A stretch of DNA of 41,764 nucleotides from positions 1 to 41,764 of the IMG/VR virus record IMGVR_UViG_3300025759_000198, one strand, 5' to 3'. The position numbers and the translations under genes are program-made. Shown here piece by piece: positions 16,177 to 23,353 of the stretch. The notes below the pieces were generated by a model that had not been told where the DNA came from, searched no databases, and worked only from the letters and a program-made list of their open reading frames with translations. This DNA is from a virus. Within the stretch, counting starts at the first letter, position 1. Each line of letters begins with the position of its first letter.

Positions 16177-16860
16177 ATGAACTGGACAGATAAAATAAAA
16201 GTAACAAACGAGGATAATATGTCCCTAATGGCTCGTTATTCAGATAACCATTTTGATTTGGCTATTGTTGATCCTCCTTATGGGATTGATTTAGCAAAAA
16301 ATGGTAGTAATAGTAAAGAGTGGGGTTTAAGTGAAGCAAAGGGGTTTTCTTTTATTAAAAAAGAATATACACAAAAAGACTGGGATTCTGAAATACCAAA
16401 TATTGAATACTTTACTGAACTTAAAAGGGTATCTAAAAATCAAATAGTGTGGGGTGCTAATTTTTTTACTGAACACATTGGGAATATGCCTAACTATATC
16501 ACTTGGTATAAAATGGGTAAAAGCCAAAATCCAAAATATAGTGATACTGAATTTGCTTATTGCTCAAAAAAAGGTGTACCAAAGATGATAGATATTTGGT
16601 GGAATGGTTTTGGCACAATTAATAGTGGGGAAACAAGAATCCATCCTACACAAAAACCAGTAGCATTATACAAGTGGCTTTTAGATAATTATGCTAAAGA
16701 AGGTGATAAGATTCTTGATACACATTTAGGTTCTGGAAGTATTGCTTTAGCTTGTCATGATTACAAATTTAATCTGACAGCTTGTGAACTTGATGAAGAA
16801 TACTTTAATTCAGCATTCAAAAGATTTAAACAACATTCAGCACAACAAGCATTATTTTAA
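16177..16860 (+). CDS. DNA adenine methyltransferase (beta-class)
   Basis: 227 residues. The catalytic motif DPPY is at residues 32-35, HPTQKP at 156-161, and the AdoMet-binding motif DTHLGSGS at 181-188. The order DPPY then FxGxG is that of beta-class amino-methyltransferases. DPPY fits N6-adenine or N4-cytosine modification. No endonuclease partner is nearby, so this is an orphan enzyme, probably shielding phage DNA from host restriction or marking it during replication. It ends one base before the primase-helicase start. Confidence 0.85.
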   Translation: MNWTDKIKVTNEDNMSLMARYSDNHFDLAIVDPPYGIDLAKNGSNSKEWGLSEAKGFSFIKKEYTQKDWDSEIPNIEYFTELKRVSKNQIVWGANFFTEHIGNMPNYITWYKMGKSQNPKYSDTEFAYCSKKGVPKMIDIWWNGFGTINSGETRIHPTQKPVALYKWLLDNYAKEGDKILDTHLGSGSIALACHDYKFNLTACELDEEYFNSAFKRFKQHSAQQALF

Positions 16861-16861
16861 T

Positions 16862-18679
16862 ATGAGTAAAGTGACAGTAACCCCAAGTGTGCTACAACCA
16901 ACAGACGTACACCACAAAGACATACAAGTATCGTTTGACAGAATAAAAGAAGGTTCATCTCGGCAATCAGTAGTAGAGATTAGAATGTTGCAAAAAGAGA
17001 TGGACAAATGCGATAGGTCAACAGAACAAGGACAAAAAGACTACAAAGAACTAAAGAAGAACAAGGACAATTTAAAGAAAAAATTACCCTCGTGGTCATA
17101 CTCAGGAGTATTTGAGGGACGTAAGAACGCTAGTTGTACTGAGTCTAGTGGTTTAATGGTCTTAGACTTTGATGATATTGATGTAAGCTATGCAAAGAAT
17201 GAACTCAAAAACAGAGATTATATTCTTGCAACGTGGGAATCACCATCTGGTAATGGAGTAAAAGCACTAGCAAAGATTAGTCCAACAACAAAGGATGAAG
17301 AGTACAAGCAAATCTACAAACAGATAGAGTATGATTTAAAATACCTCAACATTGATGACAAGTGTAAGGATATATCAAGAGCCTGTTTTGAGTCCTACGA
17401 TCCTGAAATCTACATAAATCAATCTCCAAAGCAATTTGAGTTAGCACAGATTGATGTCATGGAAGGAATCAGAGGAATGATTTTTAGAAGTGGCGATGGC
17501 AATCTACACGACAGAAGAGTAGCAGCAGGTAATTATGCTGGTGGTTTAGTAGCTGAAGGTCTAATTAGCTATGATGATGCACTAGCAGAACTAAAAGAAG
17601 CTGTCATAAAGAATGGTACTTCTGACATTGAAATGGCTGTTAAGGACTTAGAAGATGGACTAAAGAATGGTATGGGTAGACCATTACCAAAGGAAATGAT
17701 TCCTACTCTAGAAGAACCAAAAGAGACAATATTGGATAAGTACCCAGCACTTAGCTTTGTATCAAATATGCAAGAGGATTTGAACTTTATCCAAAAGCTA
17801 AGAAGAGGAGAAGTAGAGATAGGCAAAGAGACAGGCTATAAGTCTTTAGACGAATACTTTAGATTTAAGGAAGGTAAATTCAATGTCATTATGGGTAGAG
17901 CAAATGTTGGTAAGTCCTACATTGTTTGGTTCTTAATGGCACTAGCAAACAGACTACATGGTTGGAAGTGGATTGTTTTCTCTGGAGAGAATGAGTCGTT
18001 TTCTATACGTCAAGAGTTAGTAAAATTTATTTCAGGAAAGAAAATAGAAGATATATCTGATTGGGAGTTAGAGAAACTAATGGAGTTAGTAGATGATAAC
18101 TTTAAAATCATTAAAGTAAACGACTTAATTACAGCAGAAGAACTGTTAACTTTAGCTGAGGAATTAATGAAAACAGGAGAGTACAAAGGCATGATGATTG
18201 ATCCGTACAATCACCTGAAGATACCACCTAAGTTTTCTACTAGTCCTTATAACTATCACTATGAAATAATCTCTAAGTTCAAGCAATGGAGTGGAGAAAA
18301 GAACTGTACAATCTTTCTAAATACTCACGTTGGAACAATTGGTGCTAGGAAGATACACCAAGATGGTGAGTTCAAAGGACATCCAACTGTACCAGAGAAA
18401 TTTGACATCGAGAATGGTGTTATGTTCGACAACAAAGCAGATGATTTTATCGTAGTACATCGTTACGTGCAAATGCAAGGAAGAGAGTTTATAACAGAGA
18501 TTCATGTTAAGAAAGTTAAAGAGACATGGTCAGGTGGTAGACCTACTCCATTAGGTATTCCTGTTGAACTAACATTAAGCAGACAGAATGGTTTTGGCAG
18601 CTTTTATGACAGCTATGGAAATTCACCATTACAAGAAAAATACATTGATTGGAAAAATGGTTTGCAAAAAGAATTATAA
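16862..18679 (+). CDS. Primase-helicase (BT4734-like N-domain plus RecA-type helicase)
   Basis: 605 residues from ATG 16862. Residues about 1-200 resemble the BT4734/VirE-N type primase-like domain, with VLDFDDID (Asp102, Asp104), SPSGNGVKAL and DISRACFESYDP. A linker leads to a DnaB-like ATPase. Walker A is GRANVGKS (345-352), Walker B is in GMMIDPYNHLKIP, and LNTHVGT is a likely sensor. It should prime and unwind DNA at the fork. The longer reading frame from 16784 would overlap the methylase and is less likely. A promoter-like dyad overlaps the stop codon. Confidence 0.82.
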   Translation: MSKVTVTPSVLQPTDVHHKDIQVSFDRIKEGSSRQSVVEIRMLQKEMDKCDRSTEQGQKDYKELKKNKDNLKKKLPSWSYSGVFEGRKNASCTESSGLMVLDFDDIDVSYAKNELKNRDYILATWESPSGNGVKALAKISPTTKDEEYKQIYKQIEYDLKYLNIDDKCKDISRACFESYDPEIYINQSPKQFELAQIDVMEGIRGMIFRSGDGNLHDRRVAAGNYAGGLVAEGLISYDDALAELKEAVIKNGTSDIEMAVKDLEDGLKNGMGRPLPKEMIPTLEEPKETILDKYPALSFVSNMQEDLNFIQKLRRGEVEIGKETGYKSLDEYFRFKEGKFNVIMGRANVGKSYIVWFLMALANRLHGWKWIVFSGENESFSIRQELVKFISGKKIEDISDWELEKLMELVDDNFKIIKVNDLITAEELLTLAEELMKTGEYKGMMIDPYNHLKIPPKFSTSPYNYHYEIISKFKQWSGEKNCTIFLNTHVGTIGARKIHQDGEFKGHPTVPEKFDIENGVMFDNKADDFIVVHRYVQMQGREFITEIHVKKVKETWSGGRPTPLGIPVELTLSRQNGFGSFYDSYGNSPLQEKYIDWKNGLQKEL

Positions 18680-18714
18680 AAACTTTGTAATATAATTATT
18701 ATTCACTTATTTAG
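18674..18714 (+). promoter_or_regulatory. Promoter with early-type dyad operator (site 1)
   Basis: TTATAAAAACTTTGTAA (18674-18690) is a 17-bp dyad one base different from the perfect site at 23354. Its TTTG (18684-18687) lies 19 bases before TTATTTAG (18707-18714), which is close to the Bacteroidetes -33/-7 arrangement. It precedes the operon that starts at 18729. Confidence 0.6.
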
Positions 18715-18728
18715 ATAAAACAAAAAAA

Positions 18729-18935
18729 ATGACACAAGAACAGCAGTTTTCCATGAGGCGTTTTCTACAAGAAAAATATTATCAAGATACGCTAAAAGCA
18801 GAATCAATTTTAGAGATGAAAATGTTAACAAAAGAATATGTAAGTAATCTGGAAAAAATTGAAAGTGGCGTTAATATCTTTAACAATAACGGCTCAGAGG
18901 ATAGTGACTATGAGTGCATAGGGTGTGGGGCATGA
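18729..18935 (+). CDS. Small hypothetical protein
   Basis: 68 residues, helical and acidic (MTQEQQFSMRRFLQEKYYQD), ending in YECIGCGA. It is the first gene after promoter site 1. Its stop overlaps the next start (ATGA). No family recognised. Confidence 0.6.
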   Translation: MTQEQQFSMRRFLQEKYYQDTLKAESILEMKMLTKEYVSNLEKIESGVNIFNNNGSEDSDYECIGCGA

Positions 18936-19102
18936 GAAATTTATACACAAAAAGGAAGAAAGTTCAGGCACTAATAGACCTAGAACTAAATTTATTAAAA
19001 CAATACACAAAGCATCAGAAGCCAGAGACAAAGGTAATGTTAGACAAAATTAGAAAGATGCAAGTAGAAGCAATAGACAGATTAAAAGAAACACATGGAT
19101 AA
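18932..19102 (+). CDS. Small basic helical protein
   Basis: 56 residues from ATG 18932, chosen because it overlaps the previous stop as ATGA; a GTG at 18914 would extend it by six residues. It is Lys/Arg-rich and helical (LYTKRKKVQALIDLELNLL). A TTATACACA DnaA-box-like nonamer lies inside it at 18941-18949. Confidence 0.55.
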   Translation: MRNLYTKRKKVQALIDLELNLLKQYTKHQKPETKVMLDKIRKMQVEAIDRLKETHG

Positions 19103-19523
19103 CGTAACAGAATACAAAGTGCTAAGAAAAGCACTAGAACTAATTGAAACACACACAAAGGAAGAACTACAAAACAAGTTTCAACTCATAGAGCATGGAG
19201 AAGTACACGACATAATTATTGATGATGTCTGTCAGTCTTATGGTGTTACTCTGGAGAAGATGCAATCCAAAACAAGATTAAGAAATTTAGTAGATGCTAG
19301 ACAAGTATGTATGTATCTACTTAGGAAGTTTACTAATATGTCCTACAGAGATATAGGTCTTTTATTTGGTAGAGACCATTCCACAGCTATACACGCTTGT
19401 AAGTCTGTTGAGGGTAATGCTTACTACGGAGACTATAAATACAAAGTTGAGAAGATAGAGAAAAGATTAAACGCATTATATGACACAGTACAACGCAACA
19501 ATAAAAGGCAATACTCCATCTAA
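19095..19523 (+). CDS. Stand-alone DnaA domain IV protein
   Basis: 142 residues. Residues about 44-108 match the DNA-binding domain IV of DnaA: VDARQVCMYLLRKFTNMSY (66-84), DIGLLFG, then the signature GRDHSTAIHA (92-101). The AAA+ ATPase domain of DnaA is absent. It may bind DnaA boxes at a phage origin or compete with host DnaA. It overlaps the previous gene by 8 bases and the RusA gene by 44 bases. Confidence 0.82.
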   Translation: MDNVTEYKVLRKALELIETHTKEELQNKFQLIEHGEVHDIIIDDVCQSYGVTLEKMQSKTRLRNLVDARQVCMYLLRKFTNMSYRDIGLLFGRDHSTAIHACKSVEGNAYYGDYKYKVEKIEKRLNALYDTVQRNNKRQYSI

Positions 19524-19836
19524 GTCTAATTGCTACATGATAGCACATAAACGTCTAATTAAAACAAAGCGTTTAAAGGACTATGAGGAGTCGTTCTATA
19601 TACAACTACCACCTGAACTGAGAAACATCGACATAACGTCTTATTTTGAGTTCTACGTGGATGTTTTCTATCCCTCACAACGTGCAGATTTAGATAACAG
19701 CCTAAAAATCATACTAGACTGTCTACAAAAGACTAAGACAATTAGGAATGATAACAAGTGTGTTAAGATAGTAGCACAGAAAGCATTAGATAAAGAGAAT
19801 CCAAGAATACAATTCACAATAAAACCCATAGAATAG
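19480..19836 (+). CDS. RusA-family Holliday junction resolvase
   Basis: 118 residues. The catalytic segment is SQRADLDNSLKIILDCLQ (Asp70 and Asp72), typical of RusA. The N-terminus (NTPSKSNCYMIAHKRLIKTK) and C-terminus (VAQKALDKENPRIQFTI) fit. RusA dimers cut four-way junctions made by recombination or replication, which helps clear branched DNA before packaging. It overlaps the DnaA-IV gene by 44 bases, so internal methionines could be the real start. Confidence 0.85.
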   Translation: MTQYNATIKGNTPSKSNCYMIAHKRLIKTKRLKDYEESFYIQLPPELRNIDITSYFEFYVDVFYPSQRADLDNSLKIILDCLQKTKTIRNDNKCVKIVAQKALDKENPRIQFTIKPIE

Positions 19837-19838
19837 TT

Positions 19839-20087
19839 ATGAGTAGATTATTACAAGACATAGTAGACACCTATAGAGACGAAGAAATACTAAAAGCAGA
19901 TGGATTTGATGATGCCGTAATTGGTATAGAAGAAAGCAGCATGAGATTGATATATTCTGTAGAGAAATGTATTACAATTCTGATGAAGGAAATGAGTTTT
20001 GAAGATGCTTTTGATTATTTTAATTACAATGTTTTAGGTGCTTGGGTAGGAGATAAGACACCAATTTGGTGTGAAGATATGATATAA
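19839..20087 (+). CDS. Conserved hypothetical protein
   Basis: 82 residues, acidic and helical. The end (EDAFDYFNYNVLGAWVGDKTP) resembles a conserved small protein of Bacteroidetes phages found near RusA and DnaA-like genes. The function is unknown. Two bases separate it from the RusA stop. Confidence 0.6.
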   Translation: MSRLLQDIVDTYRDEEILKADGFDDAVIGIEESSMRLIYSVEKCITILMKEMSFEDAFDYFNYNVLGAWVGDKTPIWCEDMI

Positions 20088-20102
20088 CAAAAACAAATAA
20101 TA

Positions 20103-20330
20103 ATGATGACAGACAAAGAATTAAAGAAGTATGCAGAAGATTTAATTGGCATGAATGAAGCTGGAATTGCATATCTCAAGCAACTACCTATAAACAGTTT
20201 AGTAGGTATGGCAATCGAAGGACTAGCACTATCGCAGCTTGTTACTGAAATGAAGCAAGACATACATGAAGATGTTGAGAACTTATACAAGGCATTAACT
20301 AGAGACATAGACAAAAAAGACATCAACTAA
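20103..20330 (+). CDS. Hypothetical protein
   Basis: 75 residues (MMTDKELKKYAEDLIGMNEA), acidic and helical. ATG 20106 is an alternative start. Its stop overlaps the next start (TAATG). No family recognised. Confidence 0.55.
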   Translation: MMTDKELKKYAEDLIGMNEAGIAYLKQLPINSLVGMAIEGLALSQLVTEMKQDIHEDVENLYKALTRDIDKKDIN

Positions 20331-20515
20331 TGAGAGTACAATACAAGAAAGTTACAGGTCACAAGAAAATGGCTATTGTAAAAGATTGGTTAAAGCTAGG
20401 TATAAGCTACGATAAGTTAGCAGACAAGCATGACACTACAAGACATATAGTTAGGCGTTCTATACAAGATTATTTGGCAAACACAATGACAAAAAAAGAC
20501 GTAAAAGAATGGTAA
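20330..20515 (+). CDS. Small helix-turn-helix protein
   Basis: 61 residues, basic. The segment DWLKLGISYDKLADKHDTTR (about residues 20-39) followed by HIVRRSIQDYL fits a helix-turn-helix DNA-binding unit. It overlaps both neighbours by a few bases. It may regulate the middle operon or bind DNA in replication. Confidence 0.58.
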   Translation: MRVQYKKVTGHKKMAIVKDWLKLGISYDKLADKHDTTRHIVRRSIQDYLANTMTKKDVKEW

Positions 20516-20787
20516 AACAAAGGGTAATGGTAGATTCTATAGCTTTCATTAAGCTAAAAGTAAAGTACGTGTACAAAGATGACCTGTATTTAGCAGAATC
20601 GGAACTTACACCTTTGGAATATGATAGTAGCTATTGTCTGTCAGAACAGTATGATTGGTTTGACTTAGCTGTTAAGATGTCTGGGATTAATTTATTGGAA
20701 CTTGACCCTGAAGAGTTTGAGATATTTAAAAACAGTTTAGACGTAGAACTATTATTGGATGATAAAATTAATGTATGCCTGAACTGA
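20509..20787 (+). CDS. Hypothetical protein
   Basis: 92 residues, acidic with several Tyr and Leu (YKDDLYLAESELTPLEYDSS). No motif seen. It overlaps its neighbours by 7 and 13 bases, so the operon is tightly packed. Confidence 0.55.
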   Translation: MVKQRVMVDSIAFIKLKVKYVYKDDLYLAESELTPLEYDSSYCLSEQYDWFDLAVKMSGINLLELDPEEFEIFKNSLDVELLLDDKINVCLN

Positions 20788-21080
20788 TGGACAAGATTGA
20801 TAAGGTGAGTTTAGCTGTTGCAGATTGCTTTGATATAGAATATCTAGAGTTGTTTTCTGCAAAGTGGTTTACCGAAATTGAGACTGCTAGACGTTTTGTC
20901 ATTTACATCCTTAACAAACATTACAATTATTCCGTAAATAACTTGTGTTGGGAGTTTGAAAAGACAGATACAAGTATTAATTTTAGTATCAATTATGTAG
21001 ACAATTGGATACATACTGATGAAAAAGCAAAGAAAGATTATTTATATATTATTAGTAAACTAGACAATTATGAGAGTTGA
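20775..21080 (+). CDS. Divergent DnaA domain IV-like protein
   Basis: 101 residues. The segment TARRFVIYILNKHYNYS (about 37-53), then NLCWEFEKTDTSINFSINYV, aligns by eye with DnaA domain IV in the gene at 19095 (DARQVCMYLLRKFTNMS, then DIGLLFGRDHSTAIHACKSV). The helix spacing is kept, but the recognition motif GRDHST is replaced by EKTDTS. If the fold is right, it has lost or changed DnaA-box recognition. The call is inference from pattern alignment. Confidence 0.5.
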   Translation: MPELMDKIDKVSLAVADCFDIEYLELFSAKWFTEIETARRFVIYILNKHYNYSVNNLCWEFEKTDTSINFSINYVDNWIHTDEKAKKDYLYIISKLDNYES

Positions 21081-21381
21081 AGCACAAGGAACTGTAGTCA
21101 AAAAGTTTGACACGTTCACAAAAGGAGATTTTAAGAAGATTGAGTTTGTAGTAAACTGCAAGAATGGAGAGTATGACAATCCTGTAAAACTTACAGCCAC
21201 TACTAAGTTAGCACCTGCTGTTGAAGCTGGACTAAATGTAGGTGATGAGGTAAAGTTCACAGCATTTGTTCAAGGTAATGAGTGGAAGGATAAGTTCTTC
21301 ATCAATCTTAATTTAGCATCGTTTGAAAAAGTAACTGTAGCAACACCAACACCAGATACTGTTGGAGATCTGCCATTCTAA
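21070..21381 (+). CDS. DUF3127-like OB-fold protein (SSB-like)
   Basis: 103 residues. The layout MRVEAQGTVVKKFDTFTKGD, KKIEFVVNC, VGDEVKFTAFVQGNEW and KFFINLNLASFEKV matches DUF3127, an OB-fold family of Bacteroidetes and their phages. The end is GDLPF, an acidic-hydrophobic tip like those that SSB uses to recruit partners. Binding of single-stranded DNA at the fork is likely but inferred. It overlaps the previous gene by 11 bases. Confidence 0.7.
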   Translation: MRVEAQGTVVKKFDTFTKGDFKKIEFVVNCKNGEYDNPVKLTATTKLAPAVEAGLNVGDEVKFTAFVQGNEWKDKFFINLNLASFEKVTVATPTPDTVGDLPF

Positions 21382-21382
21382 T

Positions 21383-21877
21383 ATGCCAAACAAGTACGAG
21401 AAAAAGGGTAAGGTAAGCAAGGCTGAGGCTGTCAAAGGTCTATCTAATGTTGAGGCTAATAAAAGGGAGATACTAAAGAATCTTGGTATGCCTAGCAATA
21501 AAGGATTAGTTAGCAAAGCAATAGAAGGCGTTGTTTCCTACTCTACGTACCAAAAGTATAGAAGAGAAGATGATGACTTCAAGGTTAAGTCTGATGAGGT
21601 CATTGAGGCAATGGAAGAAACTAAACTAGATAAGGTAGAGGAGAAGCTAATAGATGCTATCCTAGACGATGATAAGCAGCTTAGTAAAAACCAAACGGAA
21701 CTTGTTAAGATGTATCTAAAGACTAAAGGAAAGAACAGAGGATACACAGAAAGACAAGAGATAAAACAAGAAGGCGATGGAGGACAGCTACAGATAAATT
21801 ATGTAGTACCAAAGCAAATAGAAAACATTGAAGAACAAGACACAATAGAAATAAAAGGAGAAGAAGATGGCGAATAA
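21383..21877 (+). CDS. Terminase small subunit-like protein (candidate TerS)
   Basis: 164 residues from ATG 21383. ATG 21362 would overlap the previous gene by 20 bases. The N-terminal part is basic (KYEKKGKVSKAEAVKGLSNV). The C-terminal part has LIDAILDDDKQLSKNQTELV then KMYLKTKGKNRGYTERQE, typical of terminase small subunits in Bacteroidetes phages. TerS would select the packaging site and feed TerL, but TerL lies 8.5 kb downstream. A DNA-binding regulator is the alternative. Confidence 0.5.
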   Translation: MPNKYEKKGKVSKAEAVKGLSNVEANKREILKNLGMPSNKGLVSKAIEGVVSYSTYQKYRREDDDFKVKSDEVIEAMEETKLDKVEEKLIDAILDDDKQLSKNQTELVKMYLKTKGKNRGYTERQEIKQEGDGGQLQINYVVPKQIENIEEQDTIEIKGEEDGE

Positions 21878-22151
21878 AGTAATAATATCTAAGAAACCAC
21901 AAGAGGTATTCCAAGTTGATCCTACGTGGAAAGAATACGCAGTTAAACAAGATGATGTAAACGAATCTCTGTTGAGAATAATCTATGACATGAAAGATGT
22001 TAAGGATGTATTGAACCATCTGGAGACAGAATATCACTACGACAAGAGAAGAAAGCACGTATTTTTCTACACCAATAAAGACATTGATGGACTAAGAGAG
22101 TTCATGCAATATTTAGATTATGATATTTCTTTACCAGAGATACTAGAATAA
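21867..22151 (+). CDS. Hypothetical protein, last gene of the replication operon
   Basis: 94 residues (MANKVIISKKPQEVFQVDPT), with charged helices. It overlaps the TerS-like gene by 11 bases. A strong terminator follows 70 bases after the stop. No family recognised. Confidence 0.6.
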   Translation: MANKVIISKKPQEVFQVDPTWKEYAVKQDDVNESLLRIIYDMKDVKDVLNHLETEYHYDKRRKHVFFYTNKDIDGLREFMQYLDYDISLPEILE

Positions 22152-22219
22152 TAAAATAATTTTTATATATTAGAGTAATAGTTTTTATAAGCATAGTAAT
22201 TTTAGTTAGTTAGGAAAGG

Positions 22220-22246
22220 GGAGTTCAGGGGTGGACTCCTTTTTTT
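22220..22246 (+). terminator. Rho-independent terminator closing the replication operon
   Basis: GGAGTTC (22220-22226) pairs with GGACTCC (22233-22239) over 7 bp including one G-T, with loop AGGGGT. A run of seven T's follows. It lies just upstream of promoter site 2. Confidence 0.87.
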
Positions 22247-22267
22247 ATGTACCTATGTGAAACTTTA

Positions 22268-22308
22268 TTACAAATGTTTTGTATAATAAGATAAGATTAT
22301 TATATTAG
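22268..22308 (+). promoter_or_regulatory. Promoter with early-type dyad operator (site 2)
   Basis: TTACAAATGTTTTGTATAA (22268-22286) is an imperfect dyad. Its TTTG (22278-22281) lies 19 bases before TATATTAG (22301-22308), a -7-like box. It follows a terminator and precedes the gene at 22325, as expected for a promoter that starts a new operon. Confidence 0.65.
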
Positions 22309-22324
22309 TAAAAACAAAGCAATT

Positions 22325-22471
22325 ATGGACAAGAAATTAAGAACATTATCAGAAGAGATTTATCAGATTGTAGACCAAGCAGATTGTTATTTGGATGCAA
22401 TAGAAGAACTAGAGGATTATTTAAGAACCTCAACATTTCAAACAATATTAATAGCAGATAAAATAGACTAA
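22325..22471 (+). CDS. Small acidic helical protein
   Basis: 48 residues from ATG 22325 (MDKKLRTLSEEIYQIVDQAD, then CYLDAIEELEDYLRTST). It is a single acidic helical hairpin. It is the first gene after promoter site 2 and ends one base before the next gene. No family recognised. Confidence 0.6.
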   Translation: MDKKLRTLSEEIYQIVDQADCYLDAIEELEDYLRTSTFQTILIADKID

Positions 22472-22472
22472 C

Positions 22473-22763
22473 ATGGAACTACCAAGAACAACTAGACTAG
22501 AGATTTTAGAAGTAACAATGATAGATTATTCTATAATGGACTTAGAATACGCTGTTAAATGCTCTCTAACGGGAGATATCATGTCTACCCATACAGATAC
22601 CTTCGAATACTATAAAGACGCTTATAACACCTCTCATAAAAGTGTATGGGAGTTATGGCTGTCATCACACAATCCAAGTTTATCTGTGTTAGTACAGGTA
22701 AAGTATGGAAGGAATGGTATGATTGAAGAGTTTATACAGGTAGAGGAGTTAAGCTATTATTAA
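22473..22763 (+). CDS. Hypothetical protein
   Basis: 96 residues starting MELPRTTRLEILEVTMIDYS. It alternates beta strands and short helices, contains HKSVWELWLSSHNPSLSVLV and is acidic at the end. It precedes the non-coding RNA region and shares the transcript from promoter site 2. No family recognised. Confidence 0.6.
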   Translation: MELPRTTRLEILEVTMIDYSIMDLEYAVKCSLTGDIMSTHTDTFEYYKDAYNTSHKSVWELWLSSHNPSLSVLVQVKYGRNGMIEEFIQVEELSYY

Positions 22764-22772
22764 AGAAGTACA

Positions 22773-22841
22773 GATACGTATGCGAGTATGAATGGTCGTT
22801 GGACGCTCCTTTATGCAGACGATCAGTATACTGGACGTATC
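22773..22841 (+). ncRNA. Structured RNA element with a closed 7-bp outer stem
   Basis: GATACGT (22773-22779) pairs perfectly with ACGTATC (22835-22841). Inside lie GCGA / TCGT and the palindrome CAGTATACTG (22824-22833), which can form hairpins around a junction. The size (69 nt) and outer stem are tRNA-like, but there is no T-loop motif, so it is not an ordinary tRNA. It lies 9 bases after the stop of the previous gene and just before a tRNA-like element. Confidence 0.4.
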
Positions 22842-22842
22842 G

Positions 22843-22929
22843 GTGAGTGTGTTATGGGTGTTGGCTGAACCCTTTGAGAGTCGCTCTCTCGGTTTTAAAA
22901 AACAAGCAGTTCGAATCTGCAACACTCTC
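22843..22929 (+). tRNA. tRNA-like element (possible degenerate tRNA)
   Basis: A canonical T-arm GCAG-TTCGAAT-CTGC lies at 22906-22920. A D-arm-like GGG/CCC hairpin has GG in the loop. An anticodon-like stem TGAGA/TCTCG has the 7-base loop GTCGCTC, and there is a variable-arm-like GTTTT/AAAAC segment. GTGAGTGT (22843-22850) pairs with ACACTCTC (22922-22929) except for one T-T pair. The linker after the acceptor is longer than normal and base 37 is a pyrimidine. The anticodon would read CGC (Ala), but the alignment is ambiguous and the decoding identity should not be trusted. Confidence 0.42.
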
Positions 22930-23001
22930 TAAGTCTCAACCTATTTTCCCCAAGCTGTTTTTTCTGGAGGTCTGTCTATGTAGGTGAGTACAAATTAATT
23001 T

Positions 23002-23034
23002 AGGAGTGGATAAATTTTCTGCTCCTTTTTTTTT
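23002..23034 (+). terminator. Rho-independent terminator of the RNA region
   Basis: AGGAGTGGA (23002-23010) can pair with TCTGCTCCT (23018-23026) over 9 bp with two G-T pairs, followed by a run of T's to 23034. It would end a transcript carrying the two structured RNA elements upstream. Confidence 0.8.
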
Positions 23035-23129
23035 CTTAAAAAGTGCTGGAAATATTTGAAAAATCGGTTAATGTAGATAGGGTGGTCGGACTTCAGACCC
23101 CCTGACTTTTTGACAATTTCACCAAACAT

Positions 23130-23179
23130 AGTGATAGCAAGGCTTTGAGCATGAAACGCAGTCATAGTAAGGCTTTCAG
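23130..23179 (+). repeat. Two iteron-like copies of a dispersed repeat, 30 bp apart
   Basis: AGTGATAGCAAGGCTTTGAG (23130-23149) and AGTCATAGTAAGGCTTTCAG (23160-23179) match at 17 of 20 positions and are spaced exactly 30 bp apart. Each is followed by ATGAAAC, at 23151 and 23191. Related copies lie at 26053, 27108 and 27187. They could be initiator- or regulator-binding sites. Confidence 0.6.
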
Positions 23180-23206
23180 AAAGGTAATTGCATGAAACTA
23201 TTGCTA

Positions 23207-23235
23207 TTAGTACATTACAGGTAATTTAATGTACT
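23207..23235. promoter_or_regulatory. Inverted repeat AGTACATT / AATGTACT
   Basis: AGTACATT (23209-23216) and AATGTACT (23228-23235) are perfect 8-bp arms around 11 bases. The 10-mer TTAGTACATT at 23207-23216 recurs at 41190-41199 in the late leader. A binding site shared with the late promoter region is possible. Confidence 0.45.
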
Positions 23236-23353
23236 TGTATTTAATGTATATACATGGATTTTTGAATAAGATATTTTTAACCTGTTTAGATAGGTTTATT
23301 TAATCCAGTAATTAGAGACTAAAAAAAAATAATTAGCTAGTATTGAAACTTTA

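Larger units (their letters stand above)
22930..23353 (+). other. Non-coding stretch after the tRNA-like element
   Basis: No ORF with coding character is seen in this 424-bp part. It holds a terminator at 23002-23034, two copies of a degenerate repeat at 23130-23179, an 8-bp inverted repeat at 23209-23235 and AT-rich sequence leading to promoter site 3. The segment 23040-23115 (CGGTTAATGTAGATAGGGTG...) is more GC-rich than its surroundings but shows no gene. Confidence 0.6.

Noticed and set aside
16784-16861. Extended start for the primase-helicase
   Set aside because: The extra 26 residues overlap the methylase gene and are low-complexity; ATG 16862 lies one base after the methylase stop.
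22773-22841. Interpreting the first RNA element as an ordinary tRNA
   Set aside because: The acceptor-like stem is perfect, but no T-loop motif or 7-base anticodon loop is found on either strand.
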